Shown here piece after piece: positions 21,067 through 33,708 of a stretch of DNA of 64,000 nt. The position numbers were made by a program, and so were the translations under genes. Position 1 is the stretch's first letter; every line of letters starts with the position of its first letter. The stretch is from contig FTLJ01000129.1 in the NCBI GenBank assembly GCA_900155495.1, positions 1 through 64,000 of the forward strand, read 5' to 3'. A model generated the notes under the pieces. It worked only from the letters and a program-made list of their open reading frames with translations, did no database searches and was not told the DNA's origin. This stretch comes from Porogramme epimiltina (taxonomy: Eukaryota > Basidiomycota > Agaricomycetes > Polyporales > Polyporaceae).

Positions 21067-23797
21067 CTACTTCTTGCTAAAGAACCTCGCAATACCTCCT
21101 CCCTCTGCTGCTACCCCCTTCTTCTTTTTCCTCTTCGCTGTCGATGCCGACGGTCGCTCCGACGGTCGTATGACGCGCCGTGGTGCTTCCTCGTCACCAG
21201 CCGCAGCGAGCTCCTGCGCGAAGTGGAAATCAGCATGTTCGAGGCGGAGCGCCGCGAGCATATCTTCTCTGATCCCGTCGTCAAGCATGGGCTCCTCTCC
21301 GCACGCGCCACCAGCCCCGGAACTGCCACCCGCATCACCCGCCGCGCCTGATCCTGCTGCAGGCGCGCCCGGCAGCCATACGCGCGCGCGACACTTGTCG
21401 CAGACGAATGAGAACCGCTCGTCGCGCGCATCTGTCTCTGCGGCTCGATCCTGGCCGGCGTCGGCGCTGCCTCCGGGACCGCCCTGATCGCTCGTTAGTC
21501 GTACCTGCTTCCGGCGTCGAGTGGTATCGGGCGGGGATCGCGGACGTTTTGCAGGTGATTTGCTGACATCACGGACTGTGACAGTGGTTGACTGTTGGTC
21601 GTCGGACGAAGTACGTGAGGCGAGAAACCCTTCAATCGTCCGTTGGCCGGCTTCCATGATGGCGATTCCAGAGAATGACAGCGAAACGCTTGTGACTTTG
21701 AATGGGGTAGAGCCTCGGGTGCCGATGAGTTCATTCCATAGCTTTTCCCCGAATGAAGCTATAACGTCTACTGTGACATTCCGTGTGAACGGGAACGGCA
21801 TCTGCTTAGACCTAGAGGTGTCGTAGCCTTCGAGGGGGTGATTAACTCAACACGAGGGGGATAGCACAAATGCATCCGGCATGCTCACCTTGGCGTGCAT
21901 GTAACACAATTGTTTTAGGCCATAGAGCTGGTATATTGTCCCGCGCTTCATTCAACCGTAAGGCAAGTTCTGCTGCGAGCACACGAATCCAGTGTTTTCC
22001 TTCCGCAGCCTTCGTGATAGGCTGTGGTAAGTTCTTAGCAGCAAGCATACTCTTGTTGACCGCAGGTTTCTCCTTGACTACTCGTCGCACAATGGTTAGC
22101 GTCCAAACCCGTACAGTCAGGGGAAGCGCTCACCCTCGGATCGGTCAATACCTCTGTAAAGAAGCTCATGGTCGGCGGAACACGCGTCAGGACGATGCGA
22201 TCGACGTACCGAAGTATCTCATACACCCAGATCGACTCTTCGCCAAATTTCCGTTGCATTTCCTCTGACCGTCAATAGCGTGAGTAGATGCCGTGGTATG
22301 TGGGCACGATGATCACTTGCCGAGGCTTATTGATCTGGAACTCGTCCCTCAGCAATAGGGCATACGGCATGTACGAAATAATACTTACAAAAGATCGCAC
22401 ACTGTGGAAACGTCGTATTCTTCGGCGAGAGCCTTGCCAAGTTTACCGCCCAAGAACCTGATCTGACCCAGGTTGTCAGCAACGGCCATAGCTACGATGT
22501 GTATTCGAGCCCTGTCAAATGTCGGATTACCTTCTGAAAAGGCATAGGTTTGAGATAGTTGGGGATGGCTGCGTTGCGCAGAATGGTCTGTTCAGCGTTG
22601 AGTACGGCATCTATCGGCAACGGAAACTAGGTTCACCGACCTGGTTCATCGGTTTCTTATATGATGCCGTGAGCTGGATACGTTGAGAAGAGTCAGAACA
22701 TACCCGTCATAATCACAACTGAGTGGATGGCACCTTCGCGAGGAACTTGTTTCTCGCCAGACCCTATGATAATCCCTCAGTGCTGACGACGAGGCTGAAT
22801 AGTAGATTACACTCACTGCTGAAGTTGTATAACCCAGCTTAGAACGGATGTCCTCTCGTATCCGCATCATGAGCTCCGCGCCGATAGACAACGCGACATC
22901 ATGCCAGGTGAGAGGCTCATCATCGTCCTCCACTGCGGTTTTTTCAACGGCCTGGCTCAATTCACTTGCTGCACTGTCTGTGACCGGCGCAGCATCAAGA
23001 CTGACACTTCCCTCCCTCTTCACTTCTGACTCCTCTTCCTGAGCAGAACCAGGACGGACCGGAACAAGGTTCCCCACACCGTCCCACGATATTGCCGGCG
23101 GCGGTGGAAGCGGCGTATCTGCACCATTTGGTGCGTCAGGGGGGACGGTTGCGAGGTGCGGGTATCTCTTCAGAAGCTCTTCTCGCACGGGCTGACTGAA
23201 GTCTATAAACGCCTCGTCGATGGACGCCTTCTCTACCACCACAGCCCCTCAGACTCGCCGCGCCCACATCGAAACAAGCTCCGACCACTCACCAACTTCG
23301 CCGCCAGGCAACCCGTCTTTGAACATCTGTATAATCTTCATGCTCTCGCGCCGGTAGTGGTCCAGCGAGACCTTGTGCGTCCGCGTGTCCGGGTTCTCCC
23401 AGTACCCCGGCTCCGCCTCGCCCTCCTTGTACGTCGCGACGTGCACGACGACGAGCTCCGGACAGCGCTTCTTTACTTCACGGATCTTGTCCATGCGCGA
23501 GATCCCGAACTTGCGCGCGGGGTAGTTGACCGCGATGAGCGCGTCCCACTGCTGCACCACGAGCGGCAGTGCGGGGTCGATGCCCAGGCGCACCTGCTCG
23601 CACGCGGCGTAGAACGCGTCGCTGTCGCACAGCGCGATTACCCTGAGCGGGTCGCGCACGCCGAGGTTGTGCGAATGGAGGTGCCGATAGGTTATGGTGG
23701 GGAAGAGGTCATCGAAGTCGTCAGCCTTGGCTTTGCCTTTCCAATACGACTTAGACGGCGGCTTCTCCGACTGCGTTTCTGTACTGTGGGGCTTCAT
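21067..23797 (-). CDS. RAD30: DNA polymerase eta (translesion, Y family)
   Basis: From the ATG at 23797 (MKPHSTETQSEKPP) the first exon leads into the palm motif VIALCDSDAFYAACEQVR, then QWDALIAVNYPARKFGI (the fingers signature) and the partner strand MWARRV. The next exons carry KASIDEAFIDF, the second catalytic motif with the acidic pair. A long finger/palm insertion rich in Asp/Glu follows, then helix-hairpin and little-finger exons. The C-terminal exons hold a zinc-finger-like CDKCRARVWLP and LEHADFHFAQEL, resembling the UBZ C..C..H..H pattern. The very end is GIARFFSKK, a PIP-box-like PCNA-binding motif directly before the stop at 21067-21069. This is the full domain order of eta polymerases, which bypass UV dimers. 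An alternative start further upstream is less likely because the sequence before MKPH is not conserved-looking. It is about 350 bp from the start region of the next gene. Confidence 0.9.
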
Positions 23798-24149
23798 GTA
23801 GAGTGGATGGAGTATGTAGGCATTGGGTGAGGGTGTGGTTGTAAGTGGTGGGAGTGTGTATTCGAAATCGCGGAAGCGCACAAGATGTAAACGCGTTCGA
23901 CGCGTGTCACGTGAATAGCGCGCACGCGTCAAGACCACGAGACCCGAGGCAGCTTCAACTCCGGGAAAAGGTCAACAAGTTAAACAACAAACAAACTGTC
24001 AGAAAACAATCCGCCAAGTTTGAATTGATGTATACGCAATCGAGTAAGACATGCCGTGGTATTTTACAAGTGATCCATCGTGTTATACACCAGTCCAAAT
24101 TCCTCCAACTAACCAGTACATCATAATCTGTACATAGGAATGTCAAGAC

Positions 24150-26758
24150 TTAAGCGAGCTTGGCCTTGACACTCGCAGTAGATATATCGATTGACAGGGG
24201 GTCCTTTATTACACGTCAGAACATCACACGCAGCAAGACTCTTATAAAGCAACCATACCTTGCCCGCTTTGAGTTCAGACGCAGATGGCATTAGGCCCAG
24301 GCGAAGCAGCTCAGAGGCCTTCATGACAAGGGGGTCTCTTTGCATGCTGAAAGAAGTTTGTAAGAGATGATAGCTTGCACAGGAGGCAGAAGATGTACCT
24401 AGCGACGGCGATGACCTTGTCGCCCTTGGTGTAGTACGCGACAAACTGCACAGAAGACCATAGTGATATGCATCGTGCGCAGGGGTATGGAAAATGACAC
24501 GAACCTTCAATTCCTCCGGGTTACCGTCGATGATAATATCGTCATAGCCGGCTCCGACGCCACAGTAGCGCAGCTGTTGGCCCTCTGTGCGGGTGGTGAA
24601 CAGAGTGACTAGCGACACTAGGCCCAATACGCTTACGGGCACTCCAGAACACGGGAACCTTCGCGAACGGTTGACCCTTTCCTTCGGCGATCGTCTTACC
24701 AACAGCACGCCCTTGGTTGCCCGCCACCTTTTGGGAAATTAGTAAACTGAGGCATCCTCTTTGATAATTCGACACCACTTACATTCCAGTGCTCGATCCT
24801 CCTCATCTCGCCGGTGCCAGGCTGAGGGTACGTTGCAATGTCGCCTGCGAGGCGCATGTAAGCACCATGGCTTTTACACAACCAAGGGCTATACTCACCA
24901 ATAGCAAAGACGTTATCAAGGCCCTTAACCTTCAAGAACTCATCCACTTGCACTGCGCCTGTGCGGTCGACGACCTGCTCGAAGCCCGCGCTGTTCCTCA
25001 AGAACTCAGTTGCAGGTGCCACACCAACACCCATGACAACGACGTCGGCCTGGAGCGTGGTGCTCTGGCCAGTGCTCGACGTCACGACGACGGAACCCGC
25101 AAACGACGAGTCCGACTCTGAAGGGATGATCTTCTCGACCTTTGACTCCATGTAGAACTTGACGCCGTTGGACTCGTGGTACTGGGTCACTCGCGTGAGT
25201 GAGCTGTGCTTAGACAAATACCAATAAGAGGGGAGCTACCTTCTTGATACCGGCGCCGATCTTCTTACCCAGGGCCAACTCGAACGGGAACTCCTCCTGA
25301 CCAATAACGTCGATTGACGCGAGGTTGCGCTTCGAAACCGCGACGACAAGCTCCATGCTGATGAAGGACGACCCAATGACGACCAGACGCTTGCCTGCCT
25401 GCGCGGCTATGGGAGGTGCATGCATTGGTCGAGCGAACAAACTTCACATTGAATGCAGCTTACCAGCATCGATCTTCTTCGCATCCTCGACACCTCGTAG
25501 CGTGAACACGTTCGAGAGGTCCTTCCCAGGAATGGGAAGACGACGAGGGATACCGCCGGTCGCGAGGACAAGCGTCTCGTAAGCTACGCGCTCCTGGTTA
25601 GGACCGGCGACGACCTCCTTGGTAGTTAGGTCGACGCTGGAGACCTCAACGCCCGTCCGAAGGGTGACGCCATACTTGGCGCGTAGCTCCGCCTGCGACT
25701 TCCATTCCAACTTCGAAGGGTCTGTGACGAGAGCCTTGCTAAGCTTTGTCCTGCAATGCTCCTTCTATGAGAACCGTGAGAAGGCGCAGAAGGACCGCTC
25801 CTACCGGTCAATTGGGCCATGGTTCTCTTTCGAGAGAACAGTAATGGGGCCCTTGTATCCAAACTGACGACAGAGGCGTCAGCGTATGTCGTAACCCCAG
25901 ACGACCAAGCACTCACCTCTCTCAAGGTTTCCACACACATAAACCCGCCGCTACCACCACCCACGATCACGATACCTTTTCCTGAGGGCACATCCGCACC
26001 AGTGACAGCCGACTTGGGCGGGCGCGACTTGTTCGCGCTGAGCGTTGCAGCGGGGTCCGCGGTCACCTGAATCTTGCCGCCCACGACTTCCGCCTTGAAC
26101 GAGTGGAGCGCGGCAGGCGCGGGCGCGTCCTCTGCCGGAGAAAGTTCTCAGCGACATTGCCGACGCACGCCGGACGCACATAGTGCACCCACCGATGTCG
26201 CCGCTGCAGACGTTGAAACAGGCTGCGTGAGAGGCCAGTGAGCGGGGGCGCCTCCTTGGTTCCCGACAGTGGGAAAGTGGCGCGACGCGCGGACAGGAGG
26301 CGGGGTTGCTGGTTACTCACCACCGTGCCATGGGCTAATTATGTGCTCGTCAGCGACAATAGGACGGGGGTGTAGCAGGCAACGCACCAGACTACGCGGC
26401 CATCCGCGGTTAGGACACCCTTCACGAGCGGTGCGCCGTAGTGAGTGCAGAACGCGCTGGTTGCGTGAATCTTGTCGCCGAGACGAGAGAGCAGGACTTT
26501 GCCCTCGCCTTCGAACTCAACCTGCTTCCTGGAAAGGGAGGGGGGGTGAATGGGTGAGCAAATGTGCTCATTGCCGTGCGCAATGTCACCAGTAGCCCCT
26601 CCTCATTCCAAGGGATACCCCAACACTTCTATGCTGTTGCCCTCATTTGGTGTTGTGGCTGCGCGCATGGAGCATCGATACCACAGCCGGAATATCACTT
26701 ACATCTCGCCATCTTTGAGTTCTGACTCGTCAAGCACCGCGATCGTCTTCAGGGACAT
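24150..26758 (-). CDS. Rieske/FAD-NAD oxidoreductase of AIF (AIFM3-like) type
   Basis: The ATG at 26758 opens MSLKTIAVLDESELKDGEM. The N-terminal Rieske domain has CTHYGAPL and CPWHGACFN, the C-x-H..C-x2-H ligands of a 2Fe-2S cluster. An intron splits the second Cys codon. A linker with Lys/Pro follows, then the FAD-binding IVIVGGGSGGFMCVETLRE, GPITVLSRE, YETLVLATGGIPRRLPIPG, the NAD-binding VVIGSSFISMELVVAV, the second FAD motif DNVFAIGDIATYP and a reductase C-terminal domain (QLRYCGVGAGYDDIIIDG). The end is ISTASVKAKLA. Length is about 550 residues. This fusion is found in AIF-like proteins and bacterial-type ferredoxin reductases. It is likely cytosolic or mitochondrial-associated NAD(P)H-dependent electron transfer; the exact partner is unknown. 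About a dozen short introns. Confidence 0.88.
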
Positions 26759-27619
26759 GTTGCGAGCAGTTGCGAACGGGTTGGGGGTAAGAGTGGGTGG
26801 AAATCGAGGTGCTAGACGGCGATGAGAAAGCGCGCCGAGACTGATAAATGGCAAACGGGCGGTAGAGTGTGAGAGCAAGCTGAAACCGGGCACGCGCATG
26901 AGCACCGGGAGAGACTGCGCACGCTCTTCCCGTCAGCATTTCTAAGGGCATGGCGGAATGGCCTGGGGGAAAGACGCGCTATGCGGACATGACGTCGGGG
27001 CTATCTATCATACTCCAATCCTGTCCAATCAGATCTCTGCGATTAGCGTAGCTCTGACCTTGAATACTCCCTCGGTCCGTCGGGCCACGGACTCGAGCCT
27101 AGAACAGCCTATCCATTCGTACACCTTCAAAGAGCTATGTTGCTACACACGTCCAGCTGCAGCAGTATGCTGCAGGAGACATACCCGCTCGGCGCTGTCT
27201 CTCGTGCATATAGGGCCTTGAAAACCTCGGCGCTCATGCCTTCTTGTAGGGTGTTTCTGGACTCGGCGCCGACGAGTTGCTCTGAGGATGTTTGGATAAA
27301 AGGCCTGAGAGTTGTGAGTAATAGAGCGAGTTGTCTTCTGTAGCAAACGTTGACCTCTTATACGTGGCGGTGCGCTAGCGCTTATATCCTACCTGGCGCC
27401 GTTGCCCTCCGCGAGATCCAGGCTCCTCGTTGTGACGGTCACCTTGCTGCACCATTGCCGCGTGTTCCAGTCTTCCCATATAACGCCAAAGTACGTCCCA
27501 GCATCTGACTCGCTTCTTTGTTCCACTCACATAGAGCGCTTCCCCTCAGGTTCTCTTTGACCACTGTCCCCCCTGTTCGGCGGACGACGGCGAGCTAGAG
27601 GACATCTCTACCGTACGGT
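26759..27619. promoter_or_regulatory. Divergent promoter region between the AIF-like gene and the 27.6-kb gene
   Basis: These 861 bp lie between two genes transcribed outward, so both promoters must be here. Short open frames exist but none is convincing, and I see no clear TATA element at the expected distance on either side. Confidence 0.45.
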
Positions 27620-29243
27620 ATGACGGCCATAGACGAAAACATTGCGGAAAAGGTGAATACCTGCCTGACTATGAGACCCCATTCTCAAACTTACGTGTCC
27701 CACCAGATGCCCGCCCAGACGCCCCCGCCATCCGAAGTTCAAGCTGAAGTTGTGGTTCAACCCGACTCTGAAGACTCTGAGTGGGAAGACGTGCCTGAAG
27801 CCCAGCCTGTTCGCACGGTTCCTAGTAGGGCAACTCGCTCGAGGTCCGTCTCGGTGCAGCCAACGAGCCCTACGGGGGTGCGACAGACACGACGCCGCAG
27901 ACCCGTCAAAACCGTATACGTCGTCCAGCCGCAGCCAGCAGCCCCGCCCTTGGCTGCGCCCATTCCTCGTAGGAAGCCTATACTCTACCAGGACCAAGTG
28001 CAAGAGGTGTTCATGACCGGAGTGGCATCGGGTGTGCGATACTTCGGAGGCGTGTTCACGCACGCGTTCCAGCTGCTCAAGACGCCGCTGGGCTACATGG
28101 TGTTCGGAGTGTTGTTTGTGTGCTGCCTGGCATTCGTGATGACAAGGCTGTACGGCATGCTCCACGCTGTAGTGGCTCCGGTGTGCTGGATCCCGCTCAT
28201 CTCGAGCTCGGTCGTGTGCCGTGCCCCTCATATCCCTCAGGATACTCATGGGGGATTGCCCCAAGCTCAATGGGCGGACTATCCACGTCTGGTGGAGATA
28301 CAAAGTTCGAGCTTTGAGCAATTGCTCGGGGGATCGGTGGGCGGTTCTGCGCTCAGCCTTGAAATCAAGAAGGCGGAGATGGCCACGAAGGACCTCATCA
28401 CCGTTGTCAAGCTTAGCGACCTCAAGAGTCGGGAGCGCCTCGCGGCTTCCCTATTTGAGTTCGTCGAGGAAGCGAAGAAAGCGGGACGGGGCCTGCAAAG
28501 GCTCAACGCCAGGATCAATGGCGCCGTAGACAAGTACGTCCTCTCCTATTCCTGCTACATGTGTATCGCTGCTAACCACCTGACCACCTCTCCTTTCGCC
28601 TCTTAGGATCATGACCATCAACGACTACGCCGCGCAAACCATCGAAGCCGCCCAAGCTCAGCCGGAAAACAACTCCCTCCTCCGCGTGATCTGGTCGCTC
28701 GGCACCGTCACCTCCCCCGCGCCACCCTCCGAAGCCGCGCTCCTCGACGCCTTCCGCGACTCGCTCGAGACGCACGCGAGCGAGCTGCGCACGCTCGTGC
28801 TCGAGCTCTCCACCGCGAACACGCTCCTCGACGCGCTCGAGGAGCGCCTCGCCGCGCTGCACGAGCTCTGCGCGCGCGAGGACCTCGCGCTCGGCGCCGC
28901 GCGCGACGCGCTCCTCTCCGAGCTCTGGACGCTCCTCGGCGGCAACCGCCGCAAGCTCCGCGCGTTCGACCTCAACCGCGACCTCCTCCTCGACCTCGGC
29001 GAGTACCGCCGCCGCGCCGCCGCGCACGTCGCCGCCGCGCAGCAGACCGTCGACGCGATGAGCGAGGAGATCGAGGCGCTCCGCGAGCGCGTCGCCGCCC
29101 CGGACCTCGCGGGCGACCGCATCCCCGTCTCGGTGCACGTGAAGAGCATCCGGATCGGGATGGAGCGGATCCAGGAGCAGCGGAAGAGGGCGATGGAGAG
29201 GAACGAGCAGATGATGGGCAATGTGCTCGGGATTGAGATGTGA
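27620..29243 (+). CDS. Single-pass membrane protein with coiled-coil C-terminal half
   Basis: Two long exons, joined at about 28533/28607 (GTACGT donor, CTCTTAG acceptor), restore ARINGAVDK-IMTINDYAAQ. The N-terminal third is polar and Pro/Arg-rich with an acidic DSEDSEWEDVPEAQP. A hydrophobic segment, YMVFGVLFVCCLAFVM, follows. The second half is helical, rich in Glu/Leu/Ala/Arg with heptad-like spacing (LRTLVLELSTANTLLDALEE, HELCAREDLALGAARD), and ends EQMMGNVLGIEM. Length is about 515 residues. It looks like a membrane-anchored coiled-coil protein conserved among basidiomycetes; I do not know its function. The first ATG (27620) may be followed by a small intron (GTGAATAC..CCACCAG), which would join the start to MPAQTPPPSE, so the exact N-terminus is uncertain. 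Confidence 0.65.
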
Positions 29244-29634
29244 GTGCGGGTTTGGAAAGGATCTTATCGAGTTCGGAAAGGTTGTGCTGGGCCTACAATG
29301 TATTTGTATCGCTTTTCGTCCACGTGCAGCCAGGCTGCGAGAGTTGCTGAGTATAGGATACAGGCTGGAAAATCAATGTGTGACTAACTTCCCGTCTTCG
29401 AGTATCTGGTTGCGGAGTGTGCAGGATAGGACTGAGGAATCAAGACGAAAATCCCAATTAGATCTTTCGAATAGATCGAGTGCTTGGTTAAAAGGCTACT
29501 ATGCTCGTTGGCTAAGCTCTCGAGCTCTGTGGCCTGCTAAGGCAGCTGAGACGTCACAAAGCACATGGCATAGACTGGTAGTATAAGTACACGGTAATCT
29601 CCAACACGTATCGTATAAATAGAGAATAAGTCCC

Positions 29635-32375
29635 TCAAGCCTTTTGAGCAAGGGCCGCCTTGATCATATCCGACGCCTTCTCCGCGAGCGCATACACCGG
29701 CGCCGCCTGCGACCAAGAGATAAACAGTCAGCTAAACGGCGCGACAAGCCTATCCCCACAGCACACGCGCGAGCGAAACACGCACCGTATGCCCACTAAC
29801 GATGTTCGGGAACGCCGCCGCGTCGACGACGCGCACGTTCGGCACGCCGTGCACGCGCAAGTACGGGTCGAGCACGCCGCCCGCCGCGCGCGGCGCCATG
29901 CGCGCCGTGCTCGTCGGGTGGTACAGCGTCTCGACCTTGCGCCGCACGAGCGCGTCGAGCGCGGGCCCCGGCGGCACCGCGTCGAACGCGTGGTCGAGCG
30001 CCGCGTCCGCGTCGCCCGCCGCGTCGCGCATCCCCGCGAGCGGCGGCGTGCGGTACAGCCGCGCGAGGAGGCGCACCGCGCGCGAGAGCACCGCGAGGTC
30101 GTTCTTGGACGAGAGGTACCTGCGTGGGCGGTCAGGGGACTCTGAGAGGGTGAGAGAGTGGGCGAGCGTACTTGGGGTCGATGATGGGCGGCTCGTGCGG
30201 GTCGTTAGACTTAAGGCGGATGGTGCCTTGGCTCTTCGGCCTATAGGTGGTGTGGGCGGTGTGGGTCAGCAACGGGTCGCCGGGGAGGCGGAGTGCGCCT
30301 ACCTGAGCAGCACTGCGTGCAGCGCGTAGTAGTGCCGGGGTTCGATCTTCACCTGGCCATGCTTCAGGTACCCGGCGGGTGTGAGGAACATCTCAATGTC
30401 GGGCGCGCCGGGGCCGGACGTCACGTCCTCGACCTTGTCTGGGAACTCCTCGGGGGGGAAGAGTGTAGGGTCTGTCGACCGCACGAACCCAATGACTTCA
30501 GCCATCTACAGGGAGAGCAGGCGTGAATATCCATCCCGGGATACGAGGGCTAAGTAGAGCGTACGTTGCTTGTGAGCATTCCCTTTCCCGTAAGGTTATA
30601 GTAAATGAGCTCGCGGATGAGGGCGAGCCGGTGCTCAAGTTTGATACCTTGAAGCTTTATGATGCTGGTACGCGTCTTGTCGAGGATGTTGAAGTCGATG
30701 ACGGGGTGGTCGAGAAGATGAGAACCGACACCCGGAAGGTCCGCGATGACCGGGATGTTGTGTGAAGCGAGATGGTCGGCTGGCCCAATGCCAGATAGCA
30801 TGAGAATCTGTGAGGACGTTCAATACAAGAAGAGCGAGGACTTGGGATGGAAATTGACCCACCTGTGGAGTATGCACAGCGCCCGCGCTATGAAATAAAG
30901 TGTCAGCAGGTCGTCTTGCAAGGTAGAGCGGGACGCGAGGCTAGCGCACCACATCACAACCTCCTTCCTCGACTTGACTTGGAAGGTATCCCCACCCTTC
31001 ACGGTGAACTCCACCCCAGTGGCACGAGGCGTCGGACTAGACTGGTCAAATAGGACGCATGTTACATGGGCATGGGTGATCACTTTCAGGTTCGGGCGAG
31101 CTAGGACTTCAGGCGTCAAATAAGCGTATTCCGACGTCACCCTGCGGCCGCCGGGAGTAACGTAGGTCACTACAACGGGATTCAGTCGTGATTTAGGGCT
31201 CCCGCCGTAAATTTGACTCACTAGCCTAAAGAGAGTGGTGAGAACGGGACATGTGTGAGAAGGGGAATGAGACGCACCCTCGACACACCCAACGATCCAC
31301 TGGGAGTATTGAGATCTTGAACATGCGGTATGCCCACTTGTCCGCAAGCCTCGATGAACTTGGACGTGCTTGGTGAGGTGTAGCTGAAAAGACCAGCTGT
31401 AACACCTGTGAGCTTCTCTTTTCATTCGGCGGCTGAAGAGCTACTCACTCTGCACTGGACCTGAGGACCCGCGAGCGGCAGCATTAACGTTGGGATACTC
31501 TGCGCTTGGATTATATTTTTCGAATTTCTGGAAGTAGCTGAATGCCACGTGAGTAGACTGGGCAATAGAGTTGACGGTGCATAACCCGATACTCACCGAT
31601 GCATTTCTTTAAATGTCCACTGTGAGGCACCCTCTTGGTCCCCTTGGAGCCGTCCCCATTCGTCGTAGTCTTCTGGAGCGCCAGTATGGAAACTGACAGG
31701 AGGCAATGTTGAGGGTTGTGTTTGGAAAGGGTCTCGCCAGCACGAAGCACTCACATAAGCGCGTTAATGCAAGTACCTATGGTAGGAAGTTAGTAAGTCA
31801 ATTCGTCGTGACAAGCGGCGCACAAACTCACATCCTCCCATCAGTTTGGCTCTCGGCCAATACCTAGTTTCAGAGTCCGCGTCCGTCTGCGGAACAGTGT
31901 GTAGGTCCCATTCGTGCTTGGTTCGGAACAGACGCGAGTACGAAGCGGGGATGGTCGCAAACGGGTTCTTGAGAGAACTTTAATGTACTATGAGGGCGGA
32001 TACAAGTAAAATATGTGGCATTGCGCACCTATCTCCCGCCTCAAGAAGGCAAACACGTATGGAGGGGTCCTCGGACAACCGAGACGCGACAACACACCCG
32101 GCGTTGCCTGATGGCAGTGTAGTGTAAATGAAGAGCAGAGCAATGCGAGGCCGGTGATTGGACGCACCTCCACCCACGACGACCACGTCGTATTCGTCAA
32201 AGTCGTAGCCCTCCCCGGACTGGCGAACCTTCCTAGCAGCACCGTTCGGGAGCCCGAATGGAAGCTGGGTGCTCTTGCGGTACCAATGGCGGAGGATGAG
32301 CATGACGGCCACGGCGACCACCGATTCCAAACGGCGGTTCTGGAGACGTGCGACGAGGGTGGACCAGAGGGGCAT
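29635..32375 (-). CDS. GMC (glucose-methanol-choline) oxidoreductase, aryl-alcohol-oxidase-like
   Basis: Many short exons. The ATG at 32375 gives [15 protein letters not shown], then a hydrophobic [17 protein letters not shown] that may anchor the protein or act as an uncleaved signal. The FAD Rossmann motif is [11 protein letters not shown] joined across an intron to [24 protein letters not shown]. Mid-protein elements include [33 protein letters not shown] and [19 protein letters not shown], the GMC signature 2 region (SGIGP). The C-terminal part has [20 protein letters not shown] and [15 protein letters not shown], supplying the two conserved histidine regions of the active site, and ends ALAQKA at the stop 29635-29637. 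The apparent longer start at 32405 is GTG, not ATG. Such enzymes oxidise alcohols and produce H2O2; the substrate cannot be told from sequence. Confidence 0.88.
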
Positions 32376-33708
32376 GGTGGAGCGGCGCGAGGGGACTAAG
32401 TACACGGTCGATGCGTCAATGCGGGACTGAAGGGGGCGGAGGATTTAGAAGGCTGAGATTAGCGCATGCTAGAGGCTGCGTCGGAAAGGGGTGGTCCCGA
32501 ACGAGCCGGTGGGGCATGACAAGATGTCACCAGGCTTGGTCAAGCCAACCGTTGGGGGAACAGCTGAGCGTCATTACACCCGCCGTAGGCCGTGACGGTG
32601 GGAGCCCAAGTTGCCCCAGGCGCTAGTCTCCGCTAGTGCCCCAATAGAGTCTATTACCCCGCATCACGCGCCCTCCCAGGCACCCACCCCGACTCTTTCA
32701 AATCCCCGCGAACATGGCACGTTAGGTGGTTCGTCTGCGCCCACGCAGTCCGTACCCCCTACGGTGTGTGGCGCCGAGCAAAAACCAGTGGGGAGAGGGG
32801 TAGGTTCAGTGCCTGATTAATCCTGACAAGGTTACCACGAATCAAGCTGCCTCCCCGCTGAACTGAATCCCAGAAGGCACAAAGAAGCTGTTACGCCCAT
32901 TTCTAGTCCGTTGTCAGATCTTGACATAACTGCGCAAGAAGCATGGGCACCCAGTCGTCTCGAACGTTTATGTGTCAGAAATCTACTAAAGAAGAGGCCG
33001 CGGCCTGTGAGAGCAGGTTCCAGCCTTGATCGCTTCGTTGAAACATTCGAGACCCTCTCCGTGCCATGACCGAGGTGCCTGGCATCTTTCCTGGACCTTC
33101 CTGTATGGAACGTGGCATATGTGCCGTGGAAAATTCTCCAATCTGGGTACCCCACTCCCTCATCATGTATTACCTTGACACGGTTACTCAATACTAGTAG
33201 CAGCATCGTGACAGCGCGGCGTTTGCTAGTAGGAACGTTCTCATCACAGTCCTATAGGCCGGTGCTGTGCAGACTCTGGCCGCCAGAAGAATGTCTCTGT
33301 ACCTATACAGCATGACGTACTTATGTCTCTTGTTAGCCATGGGTTTCGAAGACGAGCTGATCTCCCAACTTGTCGTGCCAACATTTGGGAAGCAATAAGA
33401 AGTCTTATCTTCGGCCCTGTGCCTCAGCTTTCAGGAGGATGTTGAGTGTAGTTGATGGTAGAACACCGAGACGCCAGTTGCGTCCAAAGTTTGCAAGCAT
33501 TTAAGGTGGAAGTTCGGTAGAATGGTAAATCGACATAGGCGCTCGATGCGGTCAGAGGCACATATTCAAGGACAGCGCCGGAGATTGCCGAGCCGTCCCA
33601 GCAAATCTATGCGATTAAACGCGAGCCCGAATCTTCCGCACCTCAGTGATCTTCATCTTATACCACCAGCTTCCCCGCCGCCGCCGCCGCAGCAGCAGCT
33701 ACCCGACT
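32376..33708. other. Intergenic, no gene seen
   Basis: Between the starts of GMC (-) and eIF3j (+). Short frames only. A CT-rich and CCG-repeat leader (about 33,670-33,700, TTCCCCGCCGCCGCCGCCGC) directly precedes the eIF3j start. The middle (32,800-33,500) is AT-richer and shows no recognisable coding or repeat structure. Confidence 0.45.

Noticed and set aside
23156..23830. 224-codon + strand frame opposite DNA polymerase eta.
   Set aside because: Antisense shadow. The - strand carries clear polymerase motifs.
32376..32405. A longer GMC oxidoreductase start at 32405.
   Set aside because: The first codon is GTG, and the ATG at 32375 directly precedes the conserved N-terminal segment.
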